The translations under genes and the position numbers were made by a program. 64,000 nt of DNA from Prorocentrum cordatum (taxonomy: Eukaryota > Sar > Dinophyceae > Prorocentrales > Prorocentraceae): NCBI GenBank assembly GCA_963575745.1, contig CAUYUJ010002080.1:288549-352548 (forward strand). Direction: 5' to 3'. How positions within the stretch are numbered: the first letter of the stretch is position 1; each line of letters begins with the position of its first letter. Positions 20,991 through 31,443 of the stretch are shown one piece after another. The notes beneath the pieces are model-generated. The model saw only the letters and a program-made list of their open reading frames with translations. It searched no databases and was not told the DNA's origin.

Positions 20991-23340
20991 CGCCATGGAC
21001 CGCCTACCTCTTTGCCGCGGGCAAGATCATTGCACCTTCAGGTCACGAGCGCAACTCAGCCTGCTGAGGGAGGCGGTCGGCCGCGATCAGTGCGGAGCCC
21101 TGCCCCAGTCCGGTCTGGCAAAGCTCGCAATTTCTTCATTACTTCTTGCGCGGAGGTCTCATGTCTTATTTCGCGTTGGCCAGGATCGACAAGCCCACTG
21201 CGCGCGCGTTGATTTGTCTCGACTGGGAGGAGTGGCGCGGCAGGCGGTAGATCGAATGGGTTGCGACGCCGCTGATAGCGGATAGACATGCGCAGCAGAG
21301 CGCGATGCGATGCGCACGCGTGCGCCCGCGTGCGCGCGCGATTGTCGCGGCGGTTTGCATGTTCAGTGCGCGAGCCGCGCGCGGCGTCGGTCGCCCGCGC
21401 GCGGGCCCGCGCCGGCGGCCCCGCGTTCGCGCTTGCGCCAGTCGGCCCCTCCACGGCGCCTGCTCGCGCGCCCGAGAGGGCGACGGGCGCGGCCGTGCCT
21501 GGGGAGATGGCCGCCGCTGCGACCGAGCGGCTGGGCGATGGCGCGCCCGACAGGCACGCCGCCCGCGATGCCGCGCCATGGGCGGCAGAGTCGACGCGGC
21601 GCGCCCATCGCGCGCCGCGCGAACTGCGCTCGCTCTCACCGACTCCGCGAAGGAGGCCCCCGCCACAGAGCCCGCGCCTCACAAGAGTGTTGCGCCGCCG
21701 CAGACGCGAGGGCGACTAGGTCAGTTCGCCCCCGCGGCGCGCGCCGCCGCTCGCAGAGCTCGCGAGCCGCGCGCGGCAGTTGCGTAGCCCCGCGGCCCGC
21801 GGCGCGGCCCCGGCCACGGCCTCGCCCGTCGCGCTCGCGGATGGCCGCGACGAGCACGGCTCAGACGCCTGCGCCTCCGCCGCCAACTCGCCGCCAGGGT
21901 TCGCTGCGCAAGCGCCTGGATGCCAGGGCGTTGAAGCGCGCCCGCGCCATCGCCCCAGCGATTATTGCACGCGCGCCCGCGATTTGGAGCTGCCGCCCAG
22001 TTGCCGGCGCTCCTCGGGGCCCCGGGCGCTCGACGGCAGCTTGGGCCAGGCGCGTCGCTGGTAGTCCAGGCGCGGCGGGGCGGCCAGCAAGGGCAGCAAG
22101 GAAAAAGGGCAAGCAGACGGAGGCGCCCGCGGCCGAGCCCGAGAGGCTTCAAGAAGACCCGTCGCGGTGGTCAAGGGCAAGAAGACGCGGCGCCATAATT
22201 GCGCTGCCTCGCAGCAGAAGAAGAAGCAGGCCGCGGCAGACGACGACGACGGGGAGAAGGCCCCGATCACCCCCCCGCGCGCGGACGCCGCGGAGCCTGC
22301 AGCGGACCACGCCTCAGAGGCCGCGAAGAAGCCCGTCCACGAGGACGACTTTCGCACCAGCGAGGGGGAGGACAAGGACTGATCGGCGAGGCGCAGCGCA
22401 GGCCATCACCATCCGCGGCCCCTCAAGGAAAGTTCAAATTTGTTGCCCGCTTCCCTCTACCTGTCAAAGGGCCCGTCGCACCCTCGTCCCTCTGCTCTCG
22501 CGGGTCGCGCGTCGCACTTCGTTGGACTTCGCTCAATCTTTTGGTCGCCTCGACCGCGGCGCGCGGCACTCGCGCACGCGCAGTCACGGCACTTGGCTGG
22601 CCACCTCACACCATTCATGTGAGTTGTTCGGTGCCGTTCCTGAGAGCACGATCGCGCCCGCTGAGTGCAGTCAATGAGCACGCGCACCGCCGGCCTGGCG
22701 CGCGCCCCCCAGGTGGCGGCTGGGCATCCTGTACGGATTGGGAAGCTGCGTGGGGTGTGGACAGTTCTGTCGTTACCTTTCTCGGTTCTTCTGCTCCGCC
22801 GGAGCTGTTCGATCGCCCGCGCAATCACGACGCGAATATGATGCCCGCTGCCATATTGGCTCAATCACGGGAGCGAGTGTATCTTTCTTCGAGAAAGAAC
22901 ACCCTCGATTTCAATGCATCGCCGCCGTTGTCTGTTTCTCGCCACCAATCCCCGCAAGTCTAGTTCGTCCTCCTCCTCCCCCTCCTCCTCTTTTCCTCCT
23001 GTTGTTTTATTTTCTTTGCGAGGCGTCACCGTTGCTTCCAAGGGGCCCCATAGGTGGCTCGCGCAACTTTGCCCAGCGTTGGCGCGTTGACCCCTGGAGC
23101 TCCTGAGCCTGGTCACGGCGTGCCAGGAATCGGTGGACGGACGGACGCACATGGTGCAAATCGGCAATTATCTTTCCGTCCGGTCCCCGCGCCAGCGGCA
23201 AACGACGCTACGTGGGTGCAGTCCACAAGCGACGACGCCAGCAGCGACCCCGAACTCATGCAGCACAGTGTGGAACACCGCGCGCCAACATCGATTCCTA
23301 GAAGGTGAAATGGCCTGGCTTGTCCTGACAGTTTCTTGTC
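20991..23340. other. Extremely GC/CpG-rich flank, no supported gene
   Basis: 21290-21640 is dominated by alternating CG/GC dinucleotides, and 21640-22400 by Ala/Arg/Pro-rich codons in all frames. One frame ends with the Lys/Asp-rich segment KKKQAAADDDDGEKAP at about 22220-22270 and a stop at 22380-22382. It could be a real C-terminus, but nothing identifies it. 22400-23340 contains no recognised protein. Confidence 0.4.
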
Positions 23341-23351
23341 AAGAACGTTTT

Positions 23352-23525
23352 AATCCTATGGGGACGAAGATGATCCGGAATATTGGGTCCAGGGGAACGA
23401 AGAGGACGAGGGGTGAAGCACTTCGACCCTTGCCCCCAGTACAACGACCAGACGTCATTTCAGGATGCTTACCGTACGTTCTGGTACGAGCTTGCGTTGC
23501 GCATGAGAGCGGTGCGCCTTTAGAC
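23352..23525 (+). pseudogene. Possible copia gag/pol-linker fragment
   Basis: GDEDDPEYWVQGNEEDEG (frame A, to a TGA near 23415) and KHFDPCPQYNDQTSFQDAYR then TFWYELALRMRAVRL (frame B, to TAG near 23521) read as one acidic-then-aromatic segment split by a frameshift. Similar DEDEPEYW / FQDAY-FW blocks occur, to my recollection, between gag and pol of dinoflagellate copia-like elements. It lies 2.4 kb downstream of the copia remnant, so it would belong to a second element. Uncertain. Confidence 0.35.
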
Positions 23526-24094
23526 TTCCATTCGGGTTTCGGTAGACCCATGCCATTTTGTTGTTTCAATCGACGGTTTTCTACTTCTTCGCAGCGCGCG
23601 GGAAGGCGGGGATGCATCTTAGCTCGCCCCAGGAGGGGTCCGAGCTTCTCCTAAAGATATTGGGGCAACATTTTGTTCGTCCATTACCCATAAAAAAAAA
23701 GGTAAACTGCTGCAGTAATCTTTATTTTTGGTGAAGGTCGTTGTTTCGTAACCTAGAATTCCTTGCCCCGTGCTACGGATCATGGGTCTTCGGCGTTGGC
23801 CGGAAACCCCCACCGTCCTCCTTGCTCCGCCCCTTCCCCTTGATTCCCGCATCTACAGTTGTTTCGGATCTCCTCTCTCGCCCGCCCCTCATCTCCCATC
23901 CTTTATCCTCGTTTCGCGCTTCGCTCCAGACCACCCCAATCCAAAGCGCCTCCCATTCGGCACAATCCCCTCCTTGCCAGGAGCGGCGTACGACCGACGC
24001 CGACTTCAGTACTGCATCTTTGTACCGAGGGGGAGGGGCCGAAGTCTTCCATTCCAGAGGAGTTGCTTCCAGTCCCTATCCGAGGCTCGAAAAC

Positions 24095-24163
24095 CATCAC
24101 TTCACTAATTTTGGGCCCCAGGGCCCACTGAGGCCCCAGGGGCCCCAGATTAGTGACGTGATG
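24095..24163. repeat. 69-bp foldback
   Basis: CATCACTTCACTAATTTTGG plus GCCCC at the left pairs with the reverse complement at the right end (…CCAGATTAGTGACGTGATG) with two or three mismatches. The loop contains GGGCCC and GGCCCC words. A further CATCACTTCACTAA follows at about 24195-24208, so the arm sequence is itself repeated. Confidence 0.8.
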
Positions 24164-24494
24164 CTTTTTCCCACGTAAGGATCCCGAAATTCATCACTTC
24201 ACTAAACCGAACCCAGGACGAAAGTCAGGGGCCGAATTGCTGCTGTGATGCAACATCGGTCTCGTACCCTCCCTCGGCCGACCGCGCTCGCGCGCGGCGC
24301 AGGTCTGCCGCCGCGCGCGCGGGCGGCGGCGACCCGGCCAGGGACCGCCCGGAGGCCCGTGCCGCGGCGCGGCCCCGCTGCCCGGGGCCGCGCGGGGGCG
24401 GCCCCCTTGGCTCGGGGGCGTCCCACAGGGCGGTGGTGGCCGCAGGGGGGCAGTTTTCATCAAACGACGCGAAGATCGGGACAAAATCGGATCG

Positions 24495-24620
24495 GGATAA
24501 CTCGAAATCTCTGAGAATCGGCGGGTTTGGAGGATGTATTGGGCGCCGCGGCCGTTCCAGAGCGTTCCGGAACGCTCTGAGAGCGCTCCGGAACGCTCTG
24601 GAGCGATTTATCCCGATCCT
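24495..24620. repeat. Palindrome-bearing dispersed repeat, inverted relative to 4809-4925
   Basis: Contains a 22-bp perfect palindrome at 24558-24579 (half-site CAGAGCGTTCC) followed by an imperfect second one (GAGCGCTCCGGAACGCTC). The preceding AATCTCTGAGAATCGGCGGG and ATGTATTGGGCGCCGC match the reverse complement of the 4.8-4.9 kb copy. Confidence 0.8.
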
Positions 24621-25617
24621 AACACGGTTTTATTTCATGACCTGGGCCATGAGAGCTCTTCGGGTTGCCCGGCCCCTCTTCCGATGCCAGTGCGTCTTCT
24701 GGCCCCCTTGGGCCGCGCACGTGCCTCGAGCCGCGATGCCGAGAGCACTCCGTGGATTTCGAGATCTTCGCGGAAGCCACTGGAAACCCAGATCTCCGAC
24801 GATGCGTTTTTTTATGACTGGCGGGTCCTCTTCGACTTCGGCCCTCCGGGATCGTCCTCGGCCCCGGGATCCTCATAAGGGGGCCCAGGTCAAAAGATTA
24901 GTTGCACCTGGGGAGAGCGGTCAGGATTCATCGGGGCGCTGAGGTAGTCGCGCTTCGCTCATCGCAGCTTGGATTGAAGAGCTGCCCCTCTTCAAGGGAG
25001 CGGCGCGAGGGCGCGAATCGCGGGGCGTGATGCGCGAAGTTGGGTGACACAACGAACCTCCTGGGACCGCGGATTGAATCAATCAATGTGGAGGATATCA
25101 TCGGCGTCACGCAAACATAAGTATTCATAGTAGTTGCGCGCCGCCCCCACGGGGACAACGCGCGCGCCGAGAAATGTGACCGCATCTACTCGGTGGTGGG
25201 CGTTTTCTCAGCGACAGCGACAGGGGGAGGAGGGGAAGGAGGAGGAGGAGGAGGAGGGCGAGGACGAGGAGGGCGAGGAAGGCGAGGAAGGCAAGGGGGA
25301 TAGGAGGAAGGGGAGGAGGCCGAGGAGGGCAGTGAAGAATTCGAGGAGGTGATTCGCGGAGGAATGTGCCCAGCAGTCCTCAGACTCCTGAGGATTCCTT
25401 GTTACAGCTGGCCTGTCGCCCCCAGGCGCTCCCCGACCGGGGCGCAGGCTGCCTCCCTCGAGGCCCCTCTCTCCCTGGGGCTTGTGGAGGGCGATGAATG
25501 GAGAGGAAGCGTGTTGCCAAGTAATTACCAGATGCCTGAAACATGTGTTAAACATGGTTTAAACATGTAAAAAGCATGGCTAAACACATGTTTAGACAAG
25601 TGTTCCTACATGTTGAA

Positions 25618-25672
25618 CACATTTTGGCTTAAGGATTCTTGGCTCAAGGTCTCCAGGCTCAAGGCTCAAGGC
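25618..25672 (+). other. Tandem spliced-leader-tail-like sequence upstream of LINE A
   Basis: CATTTTGGCTTAAG (25620-25633) matches 13 of 14 positions of the 3' end of the dinoflagellate spliced leader. It is followed at ~15-bp spacing by TTGGCTCAAG (to 25648), GGCTCAAG (to 25663) and CTCAAG (to 25670). This may be nested spliced-leader relics from repeated mRNA recycling, or simply a 15-bp minisatellite. It lies 88 bp before the ORF1 ATG. Confidence 0.5.
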
Positions 25673-25757
25673 GGTTGCATTTGAACCCGGATTGATTCCT
25701 CACCTTTCACCAATCCATACTCTTTCGGCCCCCCCATACCTTCACTTAGCTCTCGAC

Positions 25758-26955
25758 ATGTCAGGTGTTGCATCTTCGCCGCCTGCTGCCCGTGCCAGCA
25801 CCCGCGCGCCAGGCACTCCAGTCGGGAACCCCTTCCAGGACCAATGGGAGAACATGGCGAAGAAGCTGCGCTCTGGGCATGGTCCAGACTCCCCCCGGCG
25901 ACCCCGCCCCTCGGCGAGATGAGCGTGGAGGATCAGGTGTACGCGCAGATGCCTGGAGGCGACATGGATGGCCCATGCGAGCGGGGAGCACCAGCTTTTC
26001 GCCAGCTGGGTTTCGGCGCTGCTGCGGCCTCGCACAAAGATGATGAGCCCGTCACGATGGCCGGTATTGCTGCTCTCCTTCAGCAGCAGCTGGGCCCTGT
26101 GACCTCGGTGGTGGAGGAGCTCAAGAATCGGTTCGTGAAGCTCGACGGCAAAGTTACGGATTTGGGTATTTCCGTTTTGGGCCGCTTGGACGACGTGGGC
26201 GCGAAGCTGATCGACGCGGACATGCGCATAGAGAAATTTAAGAGCATCTACGCGGCCATGCAGGCCTCCCCCAGCGCCGCGGAGATCGACGCGAAGATCC
26301 AGGAGAACATCCAGCAGGCCTTCACGCACAAGGCTTCCCAGCAGGCGCCTCACACCAGGAACATCCCGCTGGTCGACAAGAAGGCGGTCACCATGGTGAT
26401 CGGCAATCTTGACTACTTCGGGGACTTGTCGAAGGCCTCCGAGTGGCTGCAAGGCAAGCTCACTGCCTTAAAGGGGCCTGCGCCGACCAACGCGTACACC
26501 AAGGGCGACTTTAGGGGGCATTCTCTTCGGCGAGTTCGCCAACACAGCAGGGCGTGACCAGGCGGAGGCACTCCTCCGCGGCGCGGCCCTCGCCGGCGGA
26601 AAGAAAAAGGTCTGGGCCGCGGAAAACCGATCTGCTTCCGAACGCGCTGCGAGGAAGTTCTGCTTGGGCCCCAGGCGGGTCTTGAAGTAGCAGTGGGAGG
26701 TCCCGCGCAAGATTTCGTTTAACAAGGTGGCGCCGTACGCGTGCAAGGTGGGAGGCGAGCGCGCGCTCGCCGTGAGCGTCACCGGCACCACCGCGAACTA
26801 CGAGTGGTAGGGGGAGTGGGCTACTTGGTCCGAGCTCCACATCCACGCCTCGATAAAGGACCTGATGAAGAAGTCGGATGATGTGCTCTTGCGGGCCACG
26901 CAGGGGCTCAAGGGAGGCGCCGAGGGCTGCTCCAAGTGGCAGCGGCCCAATTAGG
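25758..26955 (+). pseudogene. LINE A ORF1 (RNA-binding, RRM-like), broken
   Basis: ORF1 proteins bind the element RNA in the retrotransposition particle. The frame starting at ATG 25758 (MSGVASSPPAARAST) stops at 25920-25922. The continuing frame carries MSVEDQVYAQMPGGDMDGP, a helical segment (VEELKNRFVKLDGKVTDLG), and the RRM-like core with RNP2 VTMVIGNL and, after a further shift near 26515, RNP1 FRGILFGEFAN. It then runs to WATWSELHIHASIKDLMKK and ends at a TAG about 26955. TAG codons interrupt it near 26688 and 26808. I count at least two frameshifts and two nonsense codons. Confidence 0.75.
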
Positions 26956-26966
26956 AAAGACTGCAC

Positions 26967-27836
26967 ATGAGCAACGTTCCGCCCTCATCCTCAGTCGGCC
27001 CTACTTCGGCCATGAAAGCTAACCGAATTCACTCTTCCGACTCTTGCAATGCATGTTCTCCAGCAGTCGGCACTATTGCTACCACCTCCTCCCTTGCACC
27101 CCCAGCTTCCGAGGCATTGCACTTCCGACGCGGCGCCCTGCGGCCGCGCACCCGGCGGCCCCGGCCAGCAACATGGAACGTCGAGGGCCGCTCCGAGGCA
27201 AAGCAAGCAGACATTGAGTGGCACATGACATCCATGCACATCGACGTGCTGTGCATCCAAGAGACGCACAAGACGTGGGCGGAGTTCTCCGTCTCTGACG
27301 CTGGACTTCTCATCGCCATTTCCAGCGCTTCGGATCCGGATGACAATGAGACGGTTGGGGTCGGCTTCATCGCGTCGCCGCGCATCCGCCCGTCCGTCGC
27401 GGGGTTCAGACAGCAGGGCCCCCAGATGGCGCCCTTGAAGTCGCGCGGGAAGGGCGGCAATATCATGGTCTATACCGCGCGCGCCCCCCATAGCGGCAGG
27501 AACTTCGAAGACAGGCGGCAATATTATTCTAACCTCGGCGCTTTCATCGGCATTGGCTCCCGGCGCGGCCCCGCCCTGGTCCTAGGAGACATCAGCGCGC
27601 GACTTCACCGCCAGTACCCTGGCGAACAGCGCATCATCGGACCGCGCATCTTCGGGGCCCTGGATGCGCTGCGCAACGCTTCGCCCAATCGGAGCCCCTC
27701 CGCCGAGCTTCGCATGAACCAGAAACTGCCTGTGGGAAACGCGCTTTTCCATTGCCCGCTGGACAAGCAGATCGGGTGCTACAACGTGGCCAAGAAACTT
27801 CCGGACCAACCTGCGCCAGATAATTTCGGACAATGA
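26967..27836 (+). pseudogene. LINE A ORF2 endonuclease domain
   Basis: APE-type endonucleases nick the target for target-primed reverse transcription. After an ~65-residue N-part, ATWNVEGRSEAKQADIEW and MHIDVLCIQETHKTW contain the expected Asn and Glu. VLGDISARLHRQYPG is the GDFNA-like block with its Asp kept but Asn replaced by Ser. The open frame of 289 codons ends at TGA 27834-27836, after which the linker to the RT continues in other frames (DNDFALVSQGCAPHLRDAHG and later KSVKGDRSARLNNLLGAGDW). Confidence 0.75.
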
Positions 27837-29501
27837 TTTCGCCCTCGTATCGCAGGGCTGCGCCCCTCACCTCAGAGACGCGCATGGCGACCGATGCCGA
27901 GCGCTGGCGCCCCATCACTTCTTGGTTTGCGCCGACCTCGACATAGAAGTGCCGCCACGCAAGAAAACTCGCGATCCACGACTGGGCTCGCAGCCCTTCC
28001 GGAGCCCACCCAGGGCGGCCGCTTTCGCGAAGGCCTTCGGCGAGGCAGCGGGCGCGGGGGCAGAGGACCTGGCGGCGAGCGAACTGGGGGCTACTACGCG
28101 GCCAGCCTTCTGCGCCGCCGCTGCCGCAACTCGCCGGAAGTCACGGCCTCGCCGAGGAAGCCCTGGATCTTGCCACGCACCCTCTTGCTGATCGAGCATA
28201 GAACCACCGCTCGCCACTCTGGGCAGATAGACGAAGAGCATAGTCTGCACGCGGAGGTGAAGAAGTCGGTCAAGGGCGACAGGTCGGCGCGGCTCAACAA
28301 TCTGCTGGGGGCGGGCGACTGGGGCCAGGCCCGCGAGCTCAGAAGAGGCTTCGCTCCTGCGCGGCATAGGCGCCTTCGCGGCACGGGCGGCGCAGTGGTG
28401 CAGTCAGTCCAGAGAGCTGACGCGATGGCCCGCTATCTGCGCGACGTTCAATGAGCCCCCCGCGCAACGACACCGATGGTGCCCGATCCGAAAGGTCCAG
28501 AGCTGGAGGCCCAGGCGGGCGATATCACCGCGGAGGAAGTCGTCGAGGCGGCGCGGCGCACGCGCCGGGGCAAGGCTCGCGACCAGAACGGCGCCCCCGG
28601 GGAGCTTTGGAAAGGCATTTTCATGCACGCTGGGTCCGGGAGGGAATGGGCGCTCGCATTGCGTCAGAAGTGCTGGACAGACGGGCGCGCCCCAGACGCT
28701 TGGCACGAAGCTCTCGATGACTTCAATATTCAAAAAGGGGGGTGTCTCTACGGGCCGATTTGCCTTGTTCAAGCCGGATGCAAGGCGCGCGCCATGATTG
28801 CCCTGCGCCGCTTGAAGGCCGCCGGGGCGGGGGCCGGGATCTGGCGGGCGCAGTTCGGCTTCAAGTGCAAGCGCGGAACAGCCGACGCCATTTTCTTAGC
28901 ACGGCGCCTCTTGGAGGAGTCTTGCGCGTTGTAATATTCCCCGCTGATCTTGCTCGCGCTGGACTGGGCGAAGGCGCTTGACAGTGCGATGCCGGATGCT
29001 CTCCTCGAAGCGCCGCGGCAGTCCGGCTTGCCGCCGGAGGCGCCGGGCGCCGCGCGCGCTTTCTACTCAGACCGGAGCTCCGGGGTGAAGGACTGCGGGC
29101 CCATTTCGAAGTCGCGAGAGCAAAGAGCGTGCATCTGCCGCGGGTGTCCGTTATCACCTTTCCTGTTTGCGATGGTCATGATGGTGCTCTCGAGCGACGC
29201 TGAGCGCGGTCTCGGGGACCTGTCGGGGCCGGCGGACGAGCTTGCGCACGCGGGGCGGTGCACGAAGGCCGCGGAATGGGCGGGCGCCAACTGCGGCCCC
29301 AACTTCAATTGGGGGAAGCTGGAAATCTCATCCGCGGGCAGCGACGCAGTTATTCGCCGGCCTGACGGGGCCGCGATCTCCCAGAAGACAAGCGTCGTCC
29401 ACCTCGGCTCCGCGCTCTCCGCAGGCGGGGCGATGCAAGCTGAATTGGGCCGACGTTCAGGGCAGGCGCGAGCAGAATTCGATTTGTTCCGCCGCGTTTA
29501 A
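27837..29501 (+). pseudogene. LINE A reverse transcriptase, motif C region missing
   Basis: The fingers are visible as DITAEEVVEAARRTRRGKAR and WALALRQKCWTDGRAPDAW. GPICLVQAGCKARAMIALRR and AQFGFKCKRGTADAIFLARR precede a TAA at 28932-28934. The same frame resumes with motif A LALDWAKALD (Asp codon at 28962), then ICRGCPLSPFLF (motif B, about 29136-29168). Where YADD is expected, the frame passes from DELAHAGRC directly to NFNWGKLEI near 29241-29320, so the catalytic Asp pair is gone. SVVHLGSALSAGG is the following LG block. The lesion removes activity regardless of the stop. Confidence 0.8.
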
Positions 29502-30048
29502 CACCGCAACAGCACCCCCGCGAACAGGAACATTTTCGTATACGAAGCGCGCGCAGACAAAACTGTCGCACAGCCTGCGCGCGTCGTGGTTTAAGCTGGA
29601 CGAGCTGGCGCGCATCGACACTTTCCATGCAAGGTGCTTGCGAAAAAACTCAGGCATCCAGCATTCGTACGTCAGCCGGGTATCGAATGAGAGCGCGCTG
29701 GCTCGCGCGCGCCAGATGAAGCTCAGCAGCGTTCTTCTGCAGCGTCAGCTCATGTATTTATTTAGTTTGGTTTGTAAGTGAGACGATCACCCTTTGCGTT
29801 CAGGTATTTTCAAACCGTTTTCCCTCGACCTCCGCCCCCCCTCCGGCAAGCGGAAGAGACGCAGACCGCGACAGACATGGTACGCCGAGTTGTACGAACT
29901 TGCAAGTGATGTATGTGCCAGTCTTGAGGTTTCAATTGACCAGTTACGCGCAATCCCAGTTCGAGACTGGAAGCAGGCTGTGCGTTCATTCTGCTTGGCG
30001 CGCGAATTGCGCCATATTGATCATGTGCCTTCTGACACACGGCTTTGA
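29502..30048 (+). pseudogene. LINE A ORF2 C-terminal region
   Basis: After a frame change near 29500, SYTKRAQTKLSHSLRASWFK, IDTFHARCLRKNSGIQHSYV and ARQMKLSSVLLQRQLMYLF follow, then TGA 29779-29781. The same frame continues with a basic tail GKRKRRRPRQTWYAELYE and ends ELRHIDHVPSDTRL at 30048. This thumb/C-terminal layout is typical of the same LINE family. The basic tail probably contacts nucleic acid (inference). Confidence 0.75.
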
Positions 30049-31440
30049 CGGACTGATTTTGAGCTCATTGACAGGACTGTTCAGGCGTCCGTTGTCGTGG
30101 CATCCACAACCCTGGAGGCGTGTCCTCCGAAGGGCAGAGTCCAGGCCTCCCGGGTGGGGTCAGAGTGCACTCGGACCGAAGTGTGAGACCGAGGTCGGTG
30201 CGGAGAGGGTACTCTAATGTTATTCGTGTTCGTCGGGTGTTCCTGTGCACCTCGGGGAGGGTGTTCCTGGATGCTCCGTGTGTCTTGGCCGGCGCAGGGT
30301 CTCGTGCTCTGGAGGGGCGCTCTTCTGGCCCAGGTCCGATTGTAGATGGGGTCGGTGTATCGTGCCGCGCCACCGATGCATCAGGGATGCGACTCAGAAC
30401 GAGTTCTCCGCGCCAGCGTCGCCGACGCATCGGCGAAGCGGCGCGATCCTCCAGCCCTGGTTGTTCGGACCCATCTAGATGGCAGAAATCGTAGTTTGGC
30501 AGAGGCCCCAGAAAATGGGAGCGAGACTTGAGGACGACTGGCAGGGGGCAGGGGGCGAAAATTGCAGAGGATGGCTGGTGAGGTGGGAGGTGGCTGGGAC
30601 CAGCGCTTCCCCCTCGCACGATTTGGGGTCGGCGGATCGTCGCCGGCTCTGGCCTGCGTGCTGTCGCTGCGTTGATCAAACGACTCACGACTTGGGCAGC
30701 TTTTTCACGGGAGACGCATTGCAGCATCGGTGGTGCGCATTGCCTCCTCCCCCTCTTCGCTCATCCTTCATTTCCTCCTCCTCGTGGGGATTAGCGGAGA
30801 AGGAGGGGGGGAGTAGGATTGGGAGCGGGCGGACTGCGGGGAAGAGAAACAGGAGGGAGGGGGAGGGGAGAATAACAAACAAAAAGAAGAAGACGAAGAA
30901 GAAGATGAGTAGAAGGAGGATGAGGAGGAGGAGGACGGCGAGGAAGACAAGTGAGGACAGGGGGAAGGTGAGGAGGCCGAGGAAGGTGGTGAGGAACAGG
31001 ATGAGGAGGAGGACGTATACATCTGGCGCCCCAATTTGTTCGATCCGTGGACCTCCGGAGGTCTGGACAATTTCCATGGGGCCAGTTTTTCGTCCTGAGC
31101 CGTTCTTCGACGGGCCCGGGGCCTGTCGAGATCCCCCAGAGGCCGAAAACAGCGACAAACCGTCCGCTCCAACGTGTGTCGGGGCTTCGGATCTCTGGGG
31201 AGGAGGGGCAGGAGGACATCTCGAGGAGTACCACGGCCAGATCGCTCGCACGTGTGCACTTTTTCTCGGCGAGGACTTGCGAGGTGCATCTTGGATCATC
31301 TAGCGGAAAAAACAAAAACACGCGCGAAACCGAAAAATGCACCGCGAATGGACGTCCGAGCGATAGCGCCCACGCCACGCCGACGGCGCCGAAGCATCGC
31401 CCACGTCGATGTCACGGGGCCCTTCTCCGCGATGTACATG
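30049..31440. other. Spacer between LINEs, MITE-like repeat and purine tract
   Basis: Holds the inverted-repeat element at 30346-30478 and a GGA/GAAGAA-rich stretch at about 30785-31020. The rest shows no recognised gene. An open frame upstream of 31444 is continuous with the LINE B frame but lacks family features. Confidence 0.5.
30346..30478 (+). repeat. MITE-like inverted-repeat element (copy 2)
   Basis: Begins GATGGGGTCGGTGTATCGTG and contains CACCGATGCATC, CGTCGCCGACGCATCGGCG and AGCGGCGCGATCC, in the same order and orientation as 5184-5363. The central third is shorter or replaced. Left and right halves are imperfectly complementary. Confidence 0.6.
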
Positions 31441-31443
31441 TGT

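Larger units (their letters stand above)
23526..25600. other. Spacer with hairpin repeats and GGA tract, no gene
   Basis: Holds a foldback (24095-24163), the palindrome cluster 24495-24620, a GC-rich stretch 24270-24430, and a (GGA)n/GAG tract at about 25225-25335. Palindrome-rich AT sequence with ACATGTTTAAACATG-type words is at 25535-25620. No protein family recognised. Confidence 0.5.
25758..30048 (+). mobile_element. Decayed LINE (non-LTR) retrotransposon, family A
   Basis: Two consecutive coding regions occupy this span. ORF1 has an RRM-like segment. ORF2 has an APE-type endonuclease, RT, and an Arg/Lys-rich tail ending in GKRKRRRPRQTWYAELYEL. Organisation and motif wording are those of abundant dinoflagellate LINEs. 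Stops, frame changes and an internal loss of the RT catalytic block show it is inactive. The 5' boundary may coincide with the spliced-leader-like sequence at 25.62 kb. The 3' boundary after 30048 is not defined and no poly(A) or target duplication was identified. Confidence 0.85.

Noticed and set aside
21310-22677. 455-codon plus-strand open frame
   Set aside because: Ala/Arg/Pro-rich throughout, created by CpG-rich sequence. All three frames and the opposite strand are also open.
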